In this document: one piece after another, positions 53,677 to 63,155 of the stretch
Layout of the letters: the number at the start of each line of letters is the position of its first letter
How positions within the stretch are numbered: position 1 is the stretch's first letter
Made by a program: the position numbers and the translations under genes
Origin: Aporhodopirellula aestuarii
Lineage (GTDB): Bacteria > Planctomycetota > Planctomycetia > Pirellulales > Pirellulaceae
Length of the DNA: 64,000 bases
Assembly (NCBI RefSeq): GCF_023701485.1
Contig: NZ_JAMQBK010000016.1
Location: forward strand, 62,001 to 126,000
Direction: 5' to 3'
Notes under the pieces: generated by a model
Databases searched by the model: none
Told to the model about the DNA's origin: nothing
What the model saw: the letters and a program-made list of their open reading frames with translations, nothing else

Positions 53677-55728
53677 CTAGAGACCACGCTCTTTCGCGAA
53701 CGAATAGATCCGGTACTTCTCTTGGTCCCGCACCTCGCTCTGCACCTGCAGACCACCGTACTCATCAAAGAGCAGCACCAACCCGGGTTCGGTCAACTCG
53801 TCTTTTTCAACGATCTCCAGTGGCCGTCCGCCCTCAATATCGATCACCGTGGACGAGGACAGCACCTGAGCATCCTCAACCTTTTTGATCTGCAGATTGA
53901 TCGGATCGATGATGTCGGAGGTTCCCTTGAAACTCAACGACGAGCCTTCGGTGGCGTCGTCCATCCAAATCGGCATCGGGGCCGCGTAGGTCGGATTGTG
54001 CGAGAAGTTCAAAACATCCGCTTTTGGAGGCGACTTGTAGTAATCGATTTTCTTGCCGGCGATCTCGAATGTACGCGGACGAGATTGTTCAACGGGTCCA
54101 GCGTAGTAGCTGCTCAGAGACGGAAGAACCGCAGGTGGGCTGGGTTCGCTCCACGGGCTCCAACGCTGGAAATCGCGTTTCTTGTTCTCTTCGGCTTCGA
54201 TCATCAAACCTTGGACCCGGGCGTAAACATCCGCACTGAGGGTCGCCATCTTCGGTTGATGCAGCGGGTTGGCAGGGAAGTTTGGATCTTGGACCGCATA
54301 CCGGATCCGATAGACATACTTTTGACCGGGCATCGGGCTGAGTTTGTCATCACGGCGGGCAAAGTCGTAGAACCGCATGATTTTGTATTCAACGGGATTT
54401 ACTTCGAGAGTCTGCATGCCAGCGGCAACCCCCATTCCCATACTCATCCCCATGTCCAAGTCCATATCCATACTCATCATGGAATAATCCATTCCCATGT
54501 CGCCATCTATTCCACCGGCACCGGCAGTGGCTCCCGGCCCGGCGAGTTCCAAGTCATCGGGATTGATTTCTTCGATCTGTTGCGACTCTTCAAACAACAA
54601 CTCCTGTTCGATTTCGACGCGGGTCCGCATGGGGATCAGCGGATGGAGGGCAAACTTGGAATAATCGCTCAGCAGGATCGGCGGGATGTACCCGGTCACG
54701 TTAAGGTCGCGATAGTCAACCGGAACCAGCTCGGGAGCGTAACCTGCCCACACAAAGGCGGCTCGCTTGAGGTCGCTCTCGCGGGACGCGATCTTGACCC
54801 AGTCTTCCTCAACCAATTGCTCAACGGATTTCCGAGTAACGTTTGCACGCTGGATTTCGTAATTGAAATAAAACGGCTGGTCACGTTGCGGCAGGAAGCC
54901 GTCGGCATCAAACAGCGCGGCCTTGTAGGCCTCGGCAATTTCCTTGTGCGGGAGAACCGCAGTGCCAGCGATAAACCACGCACTCTGTGGTACTGGATGC
55001 TTGCCGTCGGCAGACTGGATCGATGCGCTCGAGTTGGGCACAAACCCGAAGTTGTATTCGGAAGAAAGCGTTCGAACCGGGCCGGTCATTCCAGAACCCA
55101 TCATGCTCGGGTCCATCATCCCTGGCCCCATCATGCTCGGATCCATCATTCCGGGGTCCATCATACCGCTATCCATTTCCATCATGTCGTCCATGCCCAT
55201 CATGTCGTCCATGCCCATCATGCCCCGACGCCCACGCGACCGTTTTGGCTGGGGCTTCTTTTTCTGCTCAACCTTTTCGACAGGTTCCGCCGGCGGGAGG
55301 TCTCGGGCGCGATAGTTAGCACTCGATGACAGCACGGCGTACGATTCGATATGCGAACTGGTCATCAGGGCGCGGGGGGCCAACAACGTCGGATCCTGAC
55401 GACGGGTCGATTCGGTCAACGGAATCGGAATCCATGTTTTGCTGGGGTTGTACGCTTGGTAGGGCACGTACTCGTTCTTCTCAGCCAACTCCGCTTTGAT
55501 ATCGAAGGTGGGCTTCCGTTCGGGAAGGATTGCCTCGGAGTGATCGTCATCGATACTCGCCCGGACCTGCTTGGCTTCGTTGGCGAGCCTCTCGGGGTCC
55601 TGCTCCTTCGTCATGTCGGGCAAACTCAGACCGCTATACACCATCCATACCGACGTCAAAATCACGATGCCGACGACCATTTTTTCGGCGTGGTGAATGA
55701 AGAAGTCTTTGATTTTGTCGGCGTCCAT
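53677..55728 (-). CDS. Single-pass membrane protein with Met-rich repeats, third gene of a pilus/secretion-like operon
   Basis: 683 residues, unknown family. One membrane helix near residues 15-35 (MVVGIVILTSVWMVYSGL) with a short cytoplasmic start; the rest is likely periplasmic. A Lys/Arg patch precedes the first repeat block at about 168-214, built from GMMGMDDMM, MMDPGMMDPSMMGPG and similar units. A second block at about 409-431 reads MGMDYSMMSMDMDLDMGMSMGMG. Between and after them are folded-looking parts (YRDLNVTGYIPPILLSDYSKFA, YVYRIRYAVQDPNFPANPLH). The ATG at 55728 has GGAG six bases upstream. It is 96 bases behind the related repeat protein and 5 bases ahead of holA. By position it could correspond to a PilP-like element, but no lipobox is present. 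Confidence 0.75.
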   Translation of the reverse strand: MDADKIKDFFIHHAEKMVVGIVILTSVWMVYSGLSLPDMTKEQDPERLANEAKQVRASIDDDHSEAILPERKPTFDIKAELAEKNEYVPYQAYNPSKTWIPIPLTESTRRQDPTLLAPRALMTSSHIESYAVLSSSANYRARDLPPAEPVEKVEQKKKPQPKRSRGRRGMMGMDDMMGMDDMMEMDSGMMDPGMMDPSMMGPGMMDPSMMGSGMTGPVRTLSSEYNFGFVPNSSASIQSADGKHPVPQSAWFIAGTAVLPHKEIAEAYKAALFDADGFLPQRDQPFYFNYEIQRANVTRKSVEQLVEEDWVKIASRESDLKRAAFVWAGYAPELVPVDYRDLNVTGYIPPILLSDYSKFALHPLIPMRTRVEIEQELLFEESQQIEEINPDDLELAGPGATAGAGGIDGDMGMDYSMMSMDMDLDMGMSMGMGVAAGMQTLEVNPVEYKIMRFYDFARRDDKLSPMPGQKYVYRIRYAVQDPNFPANPLHQPKMATLSADVYARVQGLMIEAEENKKRDFQRWSPWSEPSPPAVLPSLSSYYAGPVEQSRPRTFEIAGKKIDYYKSPPKADVLNFSHNPTYAAPMPIWMDDATEGSSLSFKGTSDIIDPINLQIKKVEDAQVLSSSTVIDIEGGRPLEIVEKDELTEPGLVLLFDEYGGLQVQSEVRDQEKYRIYSFAKERGL

Positions 55729-55824
55729 GAGGTTCTCCGTCGGAGAGACGATAAGTTGAGCGATGAGAGGAGATAGGAATCGGTTCGCCGCGGCACCAGT
55801 TCGCTGCGGCGATTGCGGATCTGA

Positions 55825-57537
55825 CTACAAGGCAGCGAGCGGTTCGCTCTCTGCCACCCCTGGTTGTACAGGAACAGGTGCTGGTTGGCCAGGATTTCCA
55901 GCCCCGGGCGGCTGGGCTGCGTCAGGAGCCCCGGCCGGCGGCTTCGGCTGGCCATCTCCCGCATCCGGTGTTTCGGGTGCGTCAGGAATTTCGGGTGCCG
56001 GCAGTGCCGCATCGGGAGCCGCCACATTGGCTGCTGCCTTTTCGTTTTGCACTTTTTCCGCCATCGTCTCGCCGTCGATGATCGTTTCCGCGGTGATTTG
56101 ATCGACGCCGAGTTTGTCTTTCTGTGGCGGGTTGTAGATGTGAATCAGGCCATAAACCTCTACAGTTACGTCGAGCGGATACAGCTCATTGCCGGCCTGA
56201 GGCGCCATGGCACCACTCATCGGCCCCATGTCCATCCCCATGTCCATATCCATCCCCATGTCCATATCCGAACCGCCGCGAGCAGCACCGCCGGGCCCGC
56301 CTAAAATCCGGGTTTGGATGACTTGAACCATCAACGGGGCACTCCCGCACGCGGCGAGCAGTTCCGGAATGGCACGCTGATCGATTTGCACAGACATCAT
56401 GACCGGAACTCGCTTGGCCACCTTCAACGGGGCGTCAGCCGGCGAATCGCTTTCTAAGGCTGAACGGAGCTGGGAACCGGAGATTGGCTGAAGATCGGGG
56501 TCGACGTAGCGATTATCGGCGGGGTCAATGTCACCCATCCCTCCGTCCATACCCATGCCCATGTCCATGCCCATGTCCATGCCCATGTCCATCCCCATAT
56601 CCATCCCCATGTCGTCCATGCCCATGTCCATCCCCATACCGTCCATCCCCATGCCGCCGGTACCCGGCGTCGCCAAGGATCCGGCGACAAATCGAACCTT
56701 TCGGCCCATCGACAATTTGTTGATTTCACGGATTTGCGCTTCGAACGGCTGCTGCGCTTGATCATTGACGTCTGCGATGATCGCCAGCATTTGCCGTAAG
56801 ATCCACAGGTTTTCTTGACTGTAGTAGACCTCGAGTGTGGACGGACGCCGCGATTGCCAGGGGAAGAGTTCGCTGATCAATTCCGCTTGGGCACCTTGCG
56901 ACCAACGCACCAACGGTCCTTTCTTGACTCCCGAAATGCTGATGTCACCAATTCCTCCCGGGATACTGCCGCGCATCATCGGTTCGCTGAAATCATCCAT
57001 CATTCCGCCGCCAGCCCGTGCCGCGGTCGTCGTATCGAACTTGGCCGTCCACTCTGCTTTGGCAATTTTCGCAATATTGGGCAACACTTCGCCGATGTAC
57101 TGGGCGTACTGCTGGAGAAGGTTCGTCGGAATCTTTTGCTCGTCAGGGATTGGAAACTGAATGTACGATTCGATCGGAATCTTATCGCGGTAGTGGTCGA
57201 TCAGCGTTTTCGTAAGCTCTTTTTCTGGCCAGACCAAAATATCCTTTTGCTTCTCAAAAACGGTGCTCCAGGCGTCGAGCACTTCGCCTTGCCGATTCTC
57301 AATCATCTCTTCCATCTTCTCATGAGAGATCAGGTTGGGATGCGTGGGCACTTCGGCGCGAACACTCGAAACGCGGCTGACGTCGCCCCGAATGGCGCTA
57401 GCCCGGGACTCACTTTCGGCAACCAGATCACCGGTCACCTTAAACCAGATGCCGACCGATCCGAGCAGGATGATCCCAACGGCGATCCAAAAGCCATACT
57501 GCTTTAGGAATTCAATAGCGGGTTTGAGTTGATCCAT
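55825..57537 (-). CDS. Single-pass membrane protein with MGMD repeats, PilO/GspM-like by position
   Basis: 570 residues. One helix near 14-32 (YGFWIAVGIILLGSVGIWF) follows a short cytoplasmic tail. A helical stretch of about 40-190 (MEEMIENRQGEVLDAWST, TNLLQQYAQYIGEVL) is placed like the coiled coil of PilO. The striking feature is a repeat block at about 295-331, GMGMDMGMDDMGMDMG continuing with MGMD units, and a second block near 423-437 (SDMDMGMDMDMGMDMG). Folded parts surround them (VPVMMSVQIDQRAIPELLAACG, YPLDVTVEVYGLIHIYNPP). The C-terminal 100 residues are Pro/Ala-rich. It lies 54 bases after the PilM-PilN fusion on the same strand. A PilO role is inference from order and topology only. 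Confidence 0.75.
   Translation of the reverse strand: MDQLKPAIEFLKQYGFWIAVGIILLGSVGIWFKVTGDLVAESESRASAIRGDVSRVSSVRAEVPTHPNLISHEKMEEMIENRQGEVLDAWSTVFEKQKDILVWPEKELTKTLIDHYRDKIPIESYIQFPIPDEQKIPTNLLQQYAQYIGEVLPNIAKIAKAEWTAKFDTTTAARAGGGMMDDFSEPMMRGSIPGGIGDISISGVKKGPLVRWSQGAQAELISELFPWQSRRPSTLEVYYSQENLWILRQMLAIIADVNDQAQQPFEAQIREINKLSMGRKVRFVAGSLATPGTGGMGMDGMGMDMGMDDMGMDMGMDMGMDMGMDMGMGMDGGMGDIDPADNRYVDPDLQPISGSQLRSALESDSPADAPLKVAKRVPVMMSVQIDQRAIPELLAACGSAPLMVQVIQTRILGGPGGAARGGSDMDMGMDMDMGMDMGPMSGAMAPQAGNELYPLDVTVEVYGLIHIYNPPQKDKLGVDQITAETIIDGETMAEKVQNEKAAANVAAPDAALPAPEIPDAPETPDAGDGQPKPPAGAPDAAQPPGAGNPGQPAPVPVQPGVAESEPLAAL
56545..56653 (-). repeat. Tandem 6/12-base repeat encoding Met-Gly-Met-Asp
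   Basis: In-frame units of the type ATGGGCATGGAC (minus strand) recur about eight times with third-position changes, within the gene at 55825-57537. Related blocks occur at 56226-56268 in the same gene, and at 55086-55224 and 54436-54482 in the next one. Because units are multiples of 3 bases, gain or loss of units keeps the frame open. Confidence 0.85.
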
Positions 57538-57591
57538 AGTGGCACGCGCCAGAGTGTGAAAAGAGATAAGCGGATTGTTGAGCGGGCTGGC

Positions 57592-59733
57592 TTAGCCGGC
57601 GAAGCCAGTTTCATCGAAAGATTCATTGGCTGCTTCGGCAGCGGCCGCCTCAGCAGCTTCGCGTTTCGCCTTGATCCGCTGGTCCAACGGAACCGGTTTC
57701 CAAACGAATTGGAATACGAAATCCAACCTCAACACTTCGAGAGTCGGAGGATCATAGACCAATTTTTCGCCATCAGGCCCGATCAGCTCTTGGCCAGGCA
57801 ACAACCCACTGGCGGGAACCATCCGAGCCGCGAGGCTATTCGGGTCGTAGTCGGGGTTAGGAACCTGTACGAGAACTGCCTGCTTTTCATCGAGTTGCAG
57901 CGGGTAACTGATGCCCATTTCTTGCGGGGTAAACGTTTCTTTTTCACCGTTTTCCCCGATCAAGGTGATCGGTTTTTCAAGAAAGTTCGTTGTCAGGTGG
58001 CGGCGAACGTGGTTACTTCCTTCGAAGCCCATCCTTTCCGCACTGTTGTAGTAGTGATAGCCGCGGAGTTGGATCACCCAGCCCTCTTCGGTCGGCCCAG
58101 TATCAGCGGCGAAGTCCTCAGGAAGGGTGCGGTTCATCTGCGCCGCCCAGTTGATCATCTCTTCCTTGTAGCGTTTGTCGATGATCGGCGAATACCAAAG
58201 ACTGAGGTCCTCGAACTGCTTCGTTTCGATATCGGTAATGTGGATATCAATCCGATCTTGGTACGGCATCTCTCGAGGAGACGGCAGCTTTCCGTCGGGA
58301 TAGTCCTCCCGTGGAATCATTTCGTTGATCGTTTTGAACAGCTCAAGCCATAACAATCGATCATCATTGTTCCCCGCGATCTCCTCACCGAGTCGGTTGA
58401 GGAACAGCAATCGACTCTCAAGGTCAGCGTCCTTGGTTTTCTCTTCGGCGCTGTGGTTTGACATCTCGGTCACGGCAGTCTTGGCCGTTTTCCAAACATT
58501 GTCATGCGTCGTCGCCCACGAACGTTGCGTCAGACCGTATTGGATCGTGGTACCAACCAACATCGCTGCCAAACCGAGCAGCGCCCAAGGCTTCTTCGCC
58601 CGGATCATTCGTTGGGTCAGGATCTCACGCGGCACCAACGTCGTGTGCACCTGACTCATGTTGAGCCCTTGCAAACACAATCCATAACAGACCGCGAAAG
58701 TCGGAGCGTTGTCCCGGAAGGTCGGGATCGACAACACGTCATCACCGCCGAGGCGGTTGTACCGGTCGAGCATCTGGACTTCGTAGCCGAGGTTCTTGCC
58801 CAGATAGGCCGCGAGGCCCGGCATTTTGACCGTATTGCCGGTTACCAACAGCTCCGTGATATTCGCCTTCTTATCGATACTGCGGAAGAACCCGATCGAA
58901 CGCTGGACCTCAGTAACGAGGTCGTTGAAGACCGGTCGCATCGTTTGGAAGACGAGCTTGGGATCGACCGCTTCGCGCGCGTTGCGTTTGAGATGCTCCG
59001 CTTTGGCAAACGTCAGCTTCAAGTCTTTCGTCAATTGACGCGTGAAGTGGTTACCACCGATCGGCATGCTACGTTGCCAGATGCGGAAGCCATTCGTGAT
59101 GATCAAATCGCTCGAATCGGTCCCGATGGACAAAATCACCGTGGATGATGGCGGGTTATCAGCATCGAACTCTTCGTTGTCGAGCCGCTCATGCATCCGG
59201 TCGTAGGCGACCGCGTTGTAAAGCGCGATCGGTGCCAACTGCACCAAATCGACTTGGATGTCGGCTTCATCAAACGGCGCGAGTTGGCGGTAGGCTTGCT
59301 CACGTTTCATCGCGAACAACCCGACTTCGCTCTCAAGCGCGTAGCCCTCTTGGACTTGCGCCCCAGGCATCATTTGGTAATCCCAAATGACGTCGGACAA
59401 CTCAAACGGGATCTGTTGCTTGGCTTCGTAGCGAACAATATCGGCGATCTTTTTCAGATCGACCGGTGGCGGCTTGAAGAATTTCGCCAAACCGCTCTGG
59501 CCCGGAACGCTGATGCATACCTTGTCTCGGATCGATTCGTTTCGATCGAGAAGCTGTTGAATCGCCTCGGCAATGAGTTCGTCGGGCTGGGCATCAGGTT
59601 GGCTGAGGATTTTCGGATATTCGATGAAATCGAATTGGTCCACGACCACTTCGGCGCCATTTTTGACGCAGTGGAGTGCTTTCAGTGCACTTTGACCGAT
59701 TTCGATTCCCCAAACGCCGGCGGAGCCTGCCAT
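57592..59733 (-). CDS. pilM: PilM-PilN fusion: actin-like ATPase joined to a membrane-spanning assembly protein
   Basis: 713 residues. Residues 1-360 are the PilM/FtsA-type actin-like ATPase: GVWGIEIGQSALKALHCV (phosphate 1), CISVPGQSGLAKFFKPP, VILSIGTDSSDLIITNGF (phosphate 2), IGGNHFTRQLTKDLKLTFA and VTGNTVKMPGLAAYLGKNLG. A PilN-like part follows, with TTLVPREILTQRMIRAKKP, then a membrane helix near 400 (WALLGLAAMLVGTTIQYG), then a periplasmic coiled coil and beta-domain with LIPREDYPDGKLPSPREMP-like landmarks. Such a fusion has the layout of type II secretion GspL. It leads an operon of two repeat-rich single-pass proteins and holA. It should form the inner-membrane platform for a pilus or secretion machine; no pilin, PilB or PilQ gene is in the window. 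Confidence 0.85.
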   Translation of the reverse strand: MAGSAGVWGIEIGQSALKALHCVKNGAEVVVDQFDFIEYPKILSQPDAQPDELIAEAIQQLLDRNESIRDKVCISVPGQSGLAKFFKPPPVDLKKIADIVRYEAKQQIPFELSDVIWDYQMMPGAQVQEGYALESEVGLFAMKREQAYRQLAPFDEADIQVDLVQLAPIALYNAVAYDRMHERLDNEEFDADNPPSSTVILSIGTDSSDLIITNGFRIWQRSMPIGGNHFTRQLTKDLKLTFAKAEHLKRNAREAVDPKLVFQTMRPVFNDLVTEVQRSIGFFRSIDKKANITELLVTGNTVKMPGLAAYLGKNLGYEVQMLDRYNRLGGDDVLSIPTFRDNAPTFAVCYGLCLQGLNMSQVHTTLVPREILTQRMIRAKKPWALLGLAAMLVGTTIQYGLTQRSWATTHDNVWKTAKTAVTEMSNHSAEEKTKDADLESRLLFLNRLGEEIAGNNDDRLLWLELFKTINEMIPREDYPDGKLPSPREMPYQDRIDIHITDIETKQFEDLSLWYSPIIDKRYKEEMINWAAQMNRTLPEDFAADTGPTEEGWVIQLRGYHYYNSAERMGFEGSNHVRRHLTTNFLEKPITLIGENGEKETFTPQEMGISYPLQLDEKQAVLVQVPNPDYDPNSLAARMVPASGLLPGQELIGPDGEKLVYDPPTLEVLRLDFVFQFVWKPVPLDQRIKAKREAAEAAAAEAANESFDETGFAG

Positions 59734-59888
59734 GGTTGTCTTTCACGCGAATTAAGTAGAAGAAAAGGGAAACGTAGTAGGACTACGTTTCAAAATGAGG
59801 TTAGTTTCCGCAGTGCGGGAGGTGCCAGTGGGGCTGTATTCCGATTAGTATCTCGTTTTCCCACCTCTACGTCAAATTTTAGTCGCTC

Positions 59889-62800
59889 ATGCCGCTTTTT
59901 GCTGAGTGCTGCGTTATTATTCCTTGCAGCACGATAGAAGATTTCCCCGCCCGATTGGATCCTGCCGGTGCGCGAAGCCTTTTGGGCGGCCTCACCGCCG
60001 TCTGGCACCCCCGTCTGATCGCAGGTTCTCGCCGCACGCCGACGTGGCACCGCAGCGACGACACGCCACCGGCGATCTCGGCAAACTCGGATGCGGAGGA
60101 TGCCGGCACGTCAAACACGTCCCCGGTCCGATTGCTGATCGTACCCGAAGTCTGCGTCTCGACCCTCCCCAGCGAATTGCGTGAATCGGTCGATAATGAC
60201 GCAATCTCGCATCACACGGCTCTCGAGGATGAAAGCCGCGAAATACGAGTCCGGGTCTCCAGCCGCGAGGACGCGTTGGAAAAAATCGCCGCTGCGGTGG
60301 CGATGGTTTCAGACGATTCGGAAAAGGATTGCTGGCCAGATTCCACCGACTCAAATTCTCTCATCTGCGAGAAGGACTTCTTTGCACTGGGTTACACATG
60401 GTGGCAAACCCAAGTGTTGACGCGGCGTCTGCGATACACCAGCAATCTCGACCATCTGCATTTCGAAAATAGGCTCGTCGCCGCGGCGACGCACTTCGTC
60501 AGCGGCGAACTTCACGAAGCGACCGAGGCCCTGCACGACTGCTTCGATGCCCTCGCGGAAGAACGCGATCACTATTTTTCGTCCGATCCGGCGCTGATCG
60601 ACCTGACGCTACTGACGCCCGGCACGCTCGACAGTTGGCTGCAAAGCCGGGTGAGTACTCAATACGGGTCATCACCCGCGTCTGGTTCGGTCGAACCGCG
60701 AACGATCCTGCCAACGCCGCAAAACATCCTCGTCGACGAATCGGTTGCCCAATCGATCATCAGTGGCGATGCCGACCGACGAAATCGCTTCCGAGCCTGC
60801 CTGAGCAGGAGCGAGAACGAACACGACGACCATCAGGCTGCCGAGGGAGCCGACCAGCCCAACGACGCCGCGACCGATGAACAGAAAGACACATCCCTTG
60901 ATCCGGTCGGATGGATCGGCGGCGGCCCCGCCAGCGATTTTTCTTTTGACGAACATTCGATCGCCGCGTCCGAGCAACGCATCGCGGATGCGGTCCGCAC
61001 GGTCCGCGAAGCCGGTGTTGTTCCGCTGAGCGTGTACGCACGTCTCGGCGGAGGGATCGCGGCCGAGTGGGTTCCGGCGATCGCGGCAGCCGGTTTTGAT
61101 GGAATCGTCCCGATCGACTTCCTCAACGGACGCGGCTTCGACGAAGAATCCAAGGTCCTGTTGGGCGAGGGCGAACAAGAAGTCGAAGCCCTCACGGCAA
61201 AACCAATCGACGCGGATGATGAAAGTTCATTCCTGACCCTTTCCACGCGTTTGGGCGAAGCGATCGATCGTGGCGAAATCGCAACGGCACTGATGGTCCA
61301 TTGGCCCGGCGGCGGTTGCGACAGTTTCCATGACGTCCGGCGTGCCGCCTCCTGGTCGCTTTGCCTGGGCCGCTTTTGGCGTTTAGACGAGTACTTTGTC
61401 GACGGTGAACGCCCCTATCATCACGGAAGTTCCCCGAAAGCAACTCCTTCGGCTGCGGAGACGATTGCGGACGTTGCACGCCGTCGATCACGTCTTCAGG
61501 AAGATTTGCGAACGCAAGCCGAACGGAACCTACGTGGTTTCGCCGCCTTGGTCGATCCGTCCTGCGTTCTCAATCAGAGTGACGCATCGAGCCCTCCAAA
61601 CGGATTGCAACAACGTATCGTCTCGGCACTCGGGTTCGAATCCGACGCCGCTGCGTCCGGCTCCAGCGCAGCGGCTGAAAACATGCTGTTGCTTCATCCC
61701 GCCCACCCCGCCGCCCGGACTTCGGTTCACGTCGCGGGGAACGTGTCTCCAAACGCGGGTTCGGTTTTCCATGCCAACTCATCAGGTAACGGCACTGACT
61801 TGATCGTGGACGTTCCCGCTTGGGGATACGCAGTCGTAGGCGCGGCGGTAAAACGCCAGGCATCGGACGATGCCGGCAAGTCAACTTCCACGCTACAAAA
61901 GCTCACACGTTGGTTCACTGGCGGGTCACGCCGGATCATTACGGAGAACCGATTGAGCAATGAGTTCATGGAGGTTTCGATCAACCCCGAACACGGCGGC
62001 ATCGAAGGCGTCTACAGCGGTCCGGGTCGCGGCAACCGCTTCTCAACACGGATACTGCTAGCTCCATCGGCAAAGGTAAATGCCGAAAAAGGAGCCGATG
62101 CGGCGGCGTGTCAGTGGGAAACCAATTGCGAAAGCATGCAGACCTTGCATGACTCTCGCGGTTCGGCCGTCATCGAGTTGACCGGCACTTTCTCACCGCA
62201 TGCCGACTCAACCGGCAGTGCAGAAACCCTTGCCGGAGCGTCGCCACCTCAGCGATGGCAATCACAGTACCGCCTGGATCGAGGCAGTCGTCGACTCTTA
62301 TATCGCGTGCGATTTACCCCCGTCGCGGATGATTCGATGTCGATCGTGGAGGCCTGGAAGTCCAGCCCGGTACTCCGGGTCGCAACCGCCGACGCGACAC
62401 CGATCGTTCGTGCGATCTTGCGAGAGAAACTCGTCCGCACAAGCGCCAGATCGTTCCAATCATCACTCGGCTATGTTATCGATGAAGAAGAACGCACAAC
62501 GCTCGTGGCCAGTGAATCGTCCACCATCCATCGTCGAAGTGGTGAGCGGTTCGTCGACTCGCTGATGAGCTGCGCCAAGACCGAACATCCCGATGAAGCG
62601 TGGGGCAATACCACTAGCCGCGCAAGCGATAATACGCAATGGTCCGATTGGCAATCGTTTGCATTTGGTTTTGACGTCCGGCACGCCGTGGCATCGGCCA
62701 AGTCGTTTGCGACGGGAGACCGTGTTCCCGCGCTGCCGATCGTCGCGAAAAATGGATCGGTCGGCAATGCACCATCGCGTGGTTGGTTGATTCATCCTTC

Positions 62801-63155
62801 ACCGATCTCGCTCGAGGTTCAAGTTGTCGACGTGGGACGTGTTGTTGGCGAAGCGAACGGCGACTCACCGGGCGGCGAGTTCATGGCGTTGCATTTGCGG
62901 GTGATCCAAACGGCGAGCCGTCCAGCCGCAGCCAGCCTGCGTTTTTGCCGAGACGTTGATTCGGTTTACGAAGTCTCGTCGCTCTCGCGTCCTTTCCGAA
63001 ACGATGCGGGAACGGTCAGCTTGACGCGATCGCGGCTTAGCGAAATTTCCAATCCGGATTCGATTCAACACAACGACGACCGGGTTCGTTGGTCGCAACC
63101 CAGCCACGGTGTGGTCCATATGATCGTGTTGTTCCCCAACGGCGGTCAAACATGA
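59889..63155 (+). CDS. Large cytoplasmic protein of unknown function, possibly glycoside-hydrolase-like
   Basis: 1088 residues, no signal peptide. The N-terminus reads ECCVIIPCSTIEDFPARLDP and ARSLLGGLTAVWHPRLIAG. A middle part has REAGVVPLSVYARLGGGIAAEW and AAAGFDGIVPIDFLNGRGF, which looks like an alpha/beta barrel segment. The last third starts NRLSNEFMEVSINPEHGGIEG and continues with WQSQYRLDRGSRRLLYRVRF, resembling the C-terminal beta-sandwich of GH38-type alpha-mannosidases. No certain catalytic residues were identified, so the glycosidase link is weak. The stop overlaps the next ATG (ATGA), coupling it to the protein kinase. It is divergent from pilM with about 155 bases between. Confidence 0.6.
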   Translation: MPLFAECCVIIPCSTIEDFPARLDPAGARSLLGGLTAVWHPRLIAGSRRTPTWHRSDDTPPAISANSDAEDAGTSNTSPVRLLIVPEVCVSTLPSELRESVDNDAISHHTALEDESREIRVRVSSREDALEKIAAAVAMVSDDSEKDCWPDSTDSNSLICEKDFFALGYTWWQTQVLTRRLRYTSNLDHLHFENRLVAAATHFVSGELHEATEALHDCFDALAEERDHYFSSDPALIDLTLLTPGTLDSWLQSRVSTQYGSSPASGSVEPRTILPTPQNILVDESVAQSIISGDADRRNRFRACLSRSENEHDDHQAAEGADQPNDAATDEQKDTSLDPVGWIGGGPASDFSFDEHSIAASEQRIADAVRTVREAGVVPLSVYARLGGGIAAEWVPAIAAAGFDGIVPIDFLNGRGFDEESKVLLGEGEQEVEALTAKPIDADDESSFLTLSTRLGEAIDRGEIATALMVHWPGGGCDSFHDVRRAASWSLCLGRFWRLDEYFVDGERPYHHGSSPKATPSAAETIADVARRRSRLQEDLRTQAERNLRGFAALVDPSCVLNQSDASSPPNGLQQRIVSALGFESDAAASGSSAAAENMLLLHPAHPAARTSVHVAGNVSPNAGSVFHANSSGNGTDLIVDVPAWGYAVVGAAVKRQASDDAGKSTSTLQKLTRWFTGGSRRIITENRLSNEFMEVSINPEHGGIEGVYSGPGRGNRFSTRILLAPSAKVNAEKGADAAACQWETNCESMQTLHDSRGSAVIELTGTFSPHADSTGSAETLAGASPPQRWQSQYRLDRGSRRLLYRVRFTPVADDSMSIVEAWKSSPVLRVATADATPIVRAILREKLVRTSARSFQSSLGYVIDEEERTTLVASESSTIHRRSGERFVDSLMSCAKTEHPDEAWGNTTSRASDNTQWSDWQSFAFGFDVRHAVASAKSFATGDRVPALPIVAKNGSVGNAPSRGWLIHPSPISLEVQVVDVGRVVGEANGDSPGGEFMALHLRVIQTASRPAAASLRFCRDVDSVYEVSSLSRPFRNDAGTVSLTRSRLSEISNPDSIQHNDDRVRWSQPSHGVVHMIVLFPNGGQT

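Noticed and set aside
53722-55329. 535-codon plus-strand frame rich in His
   Set aside because: It lies opposite the Met-repeat gene; its HAHH and HTHPH runs are the antisense reading of ATGGAC-type repeats. Codon pattern and neighbours favour the minus-strand gene.
56484-56761. Plus-strand frames giving Pro-Cys or Met-Pro-Ser repeats
   Set aside because: Antisense and frame-shifted readings of the MGMD repeat, with no ribosome site.
59889-63155. Call of GH38 alpha-mannosidase for the 1088-residue protein
   Set aside because: Only the C-terminal sandwich looks similar; the zinc-binding His/Asp motifs of GH38 were not found, so it is left as unknown.
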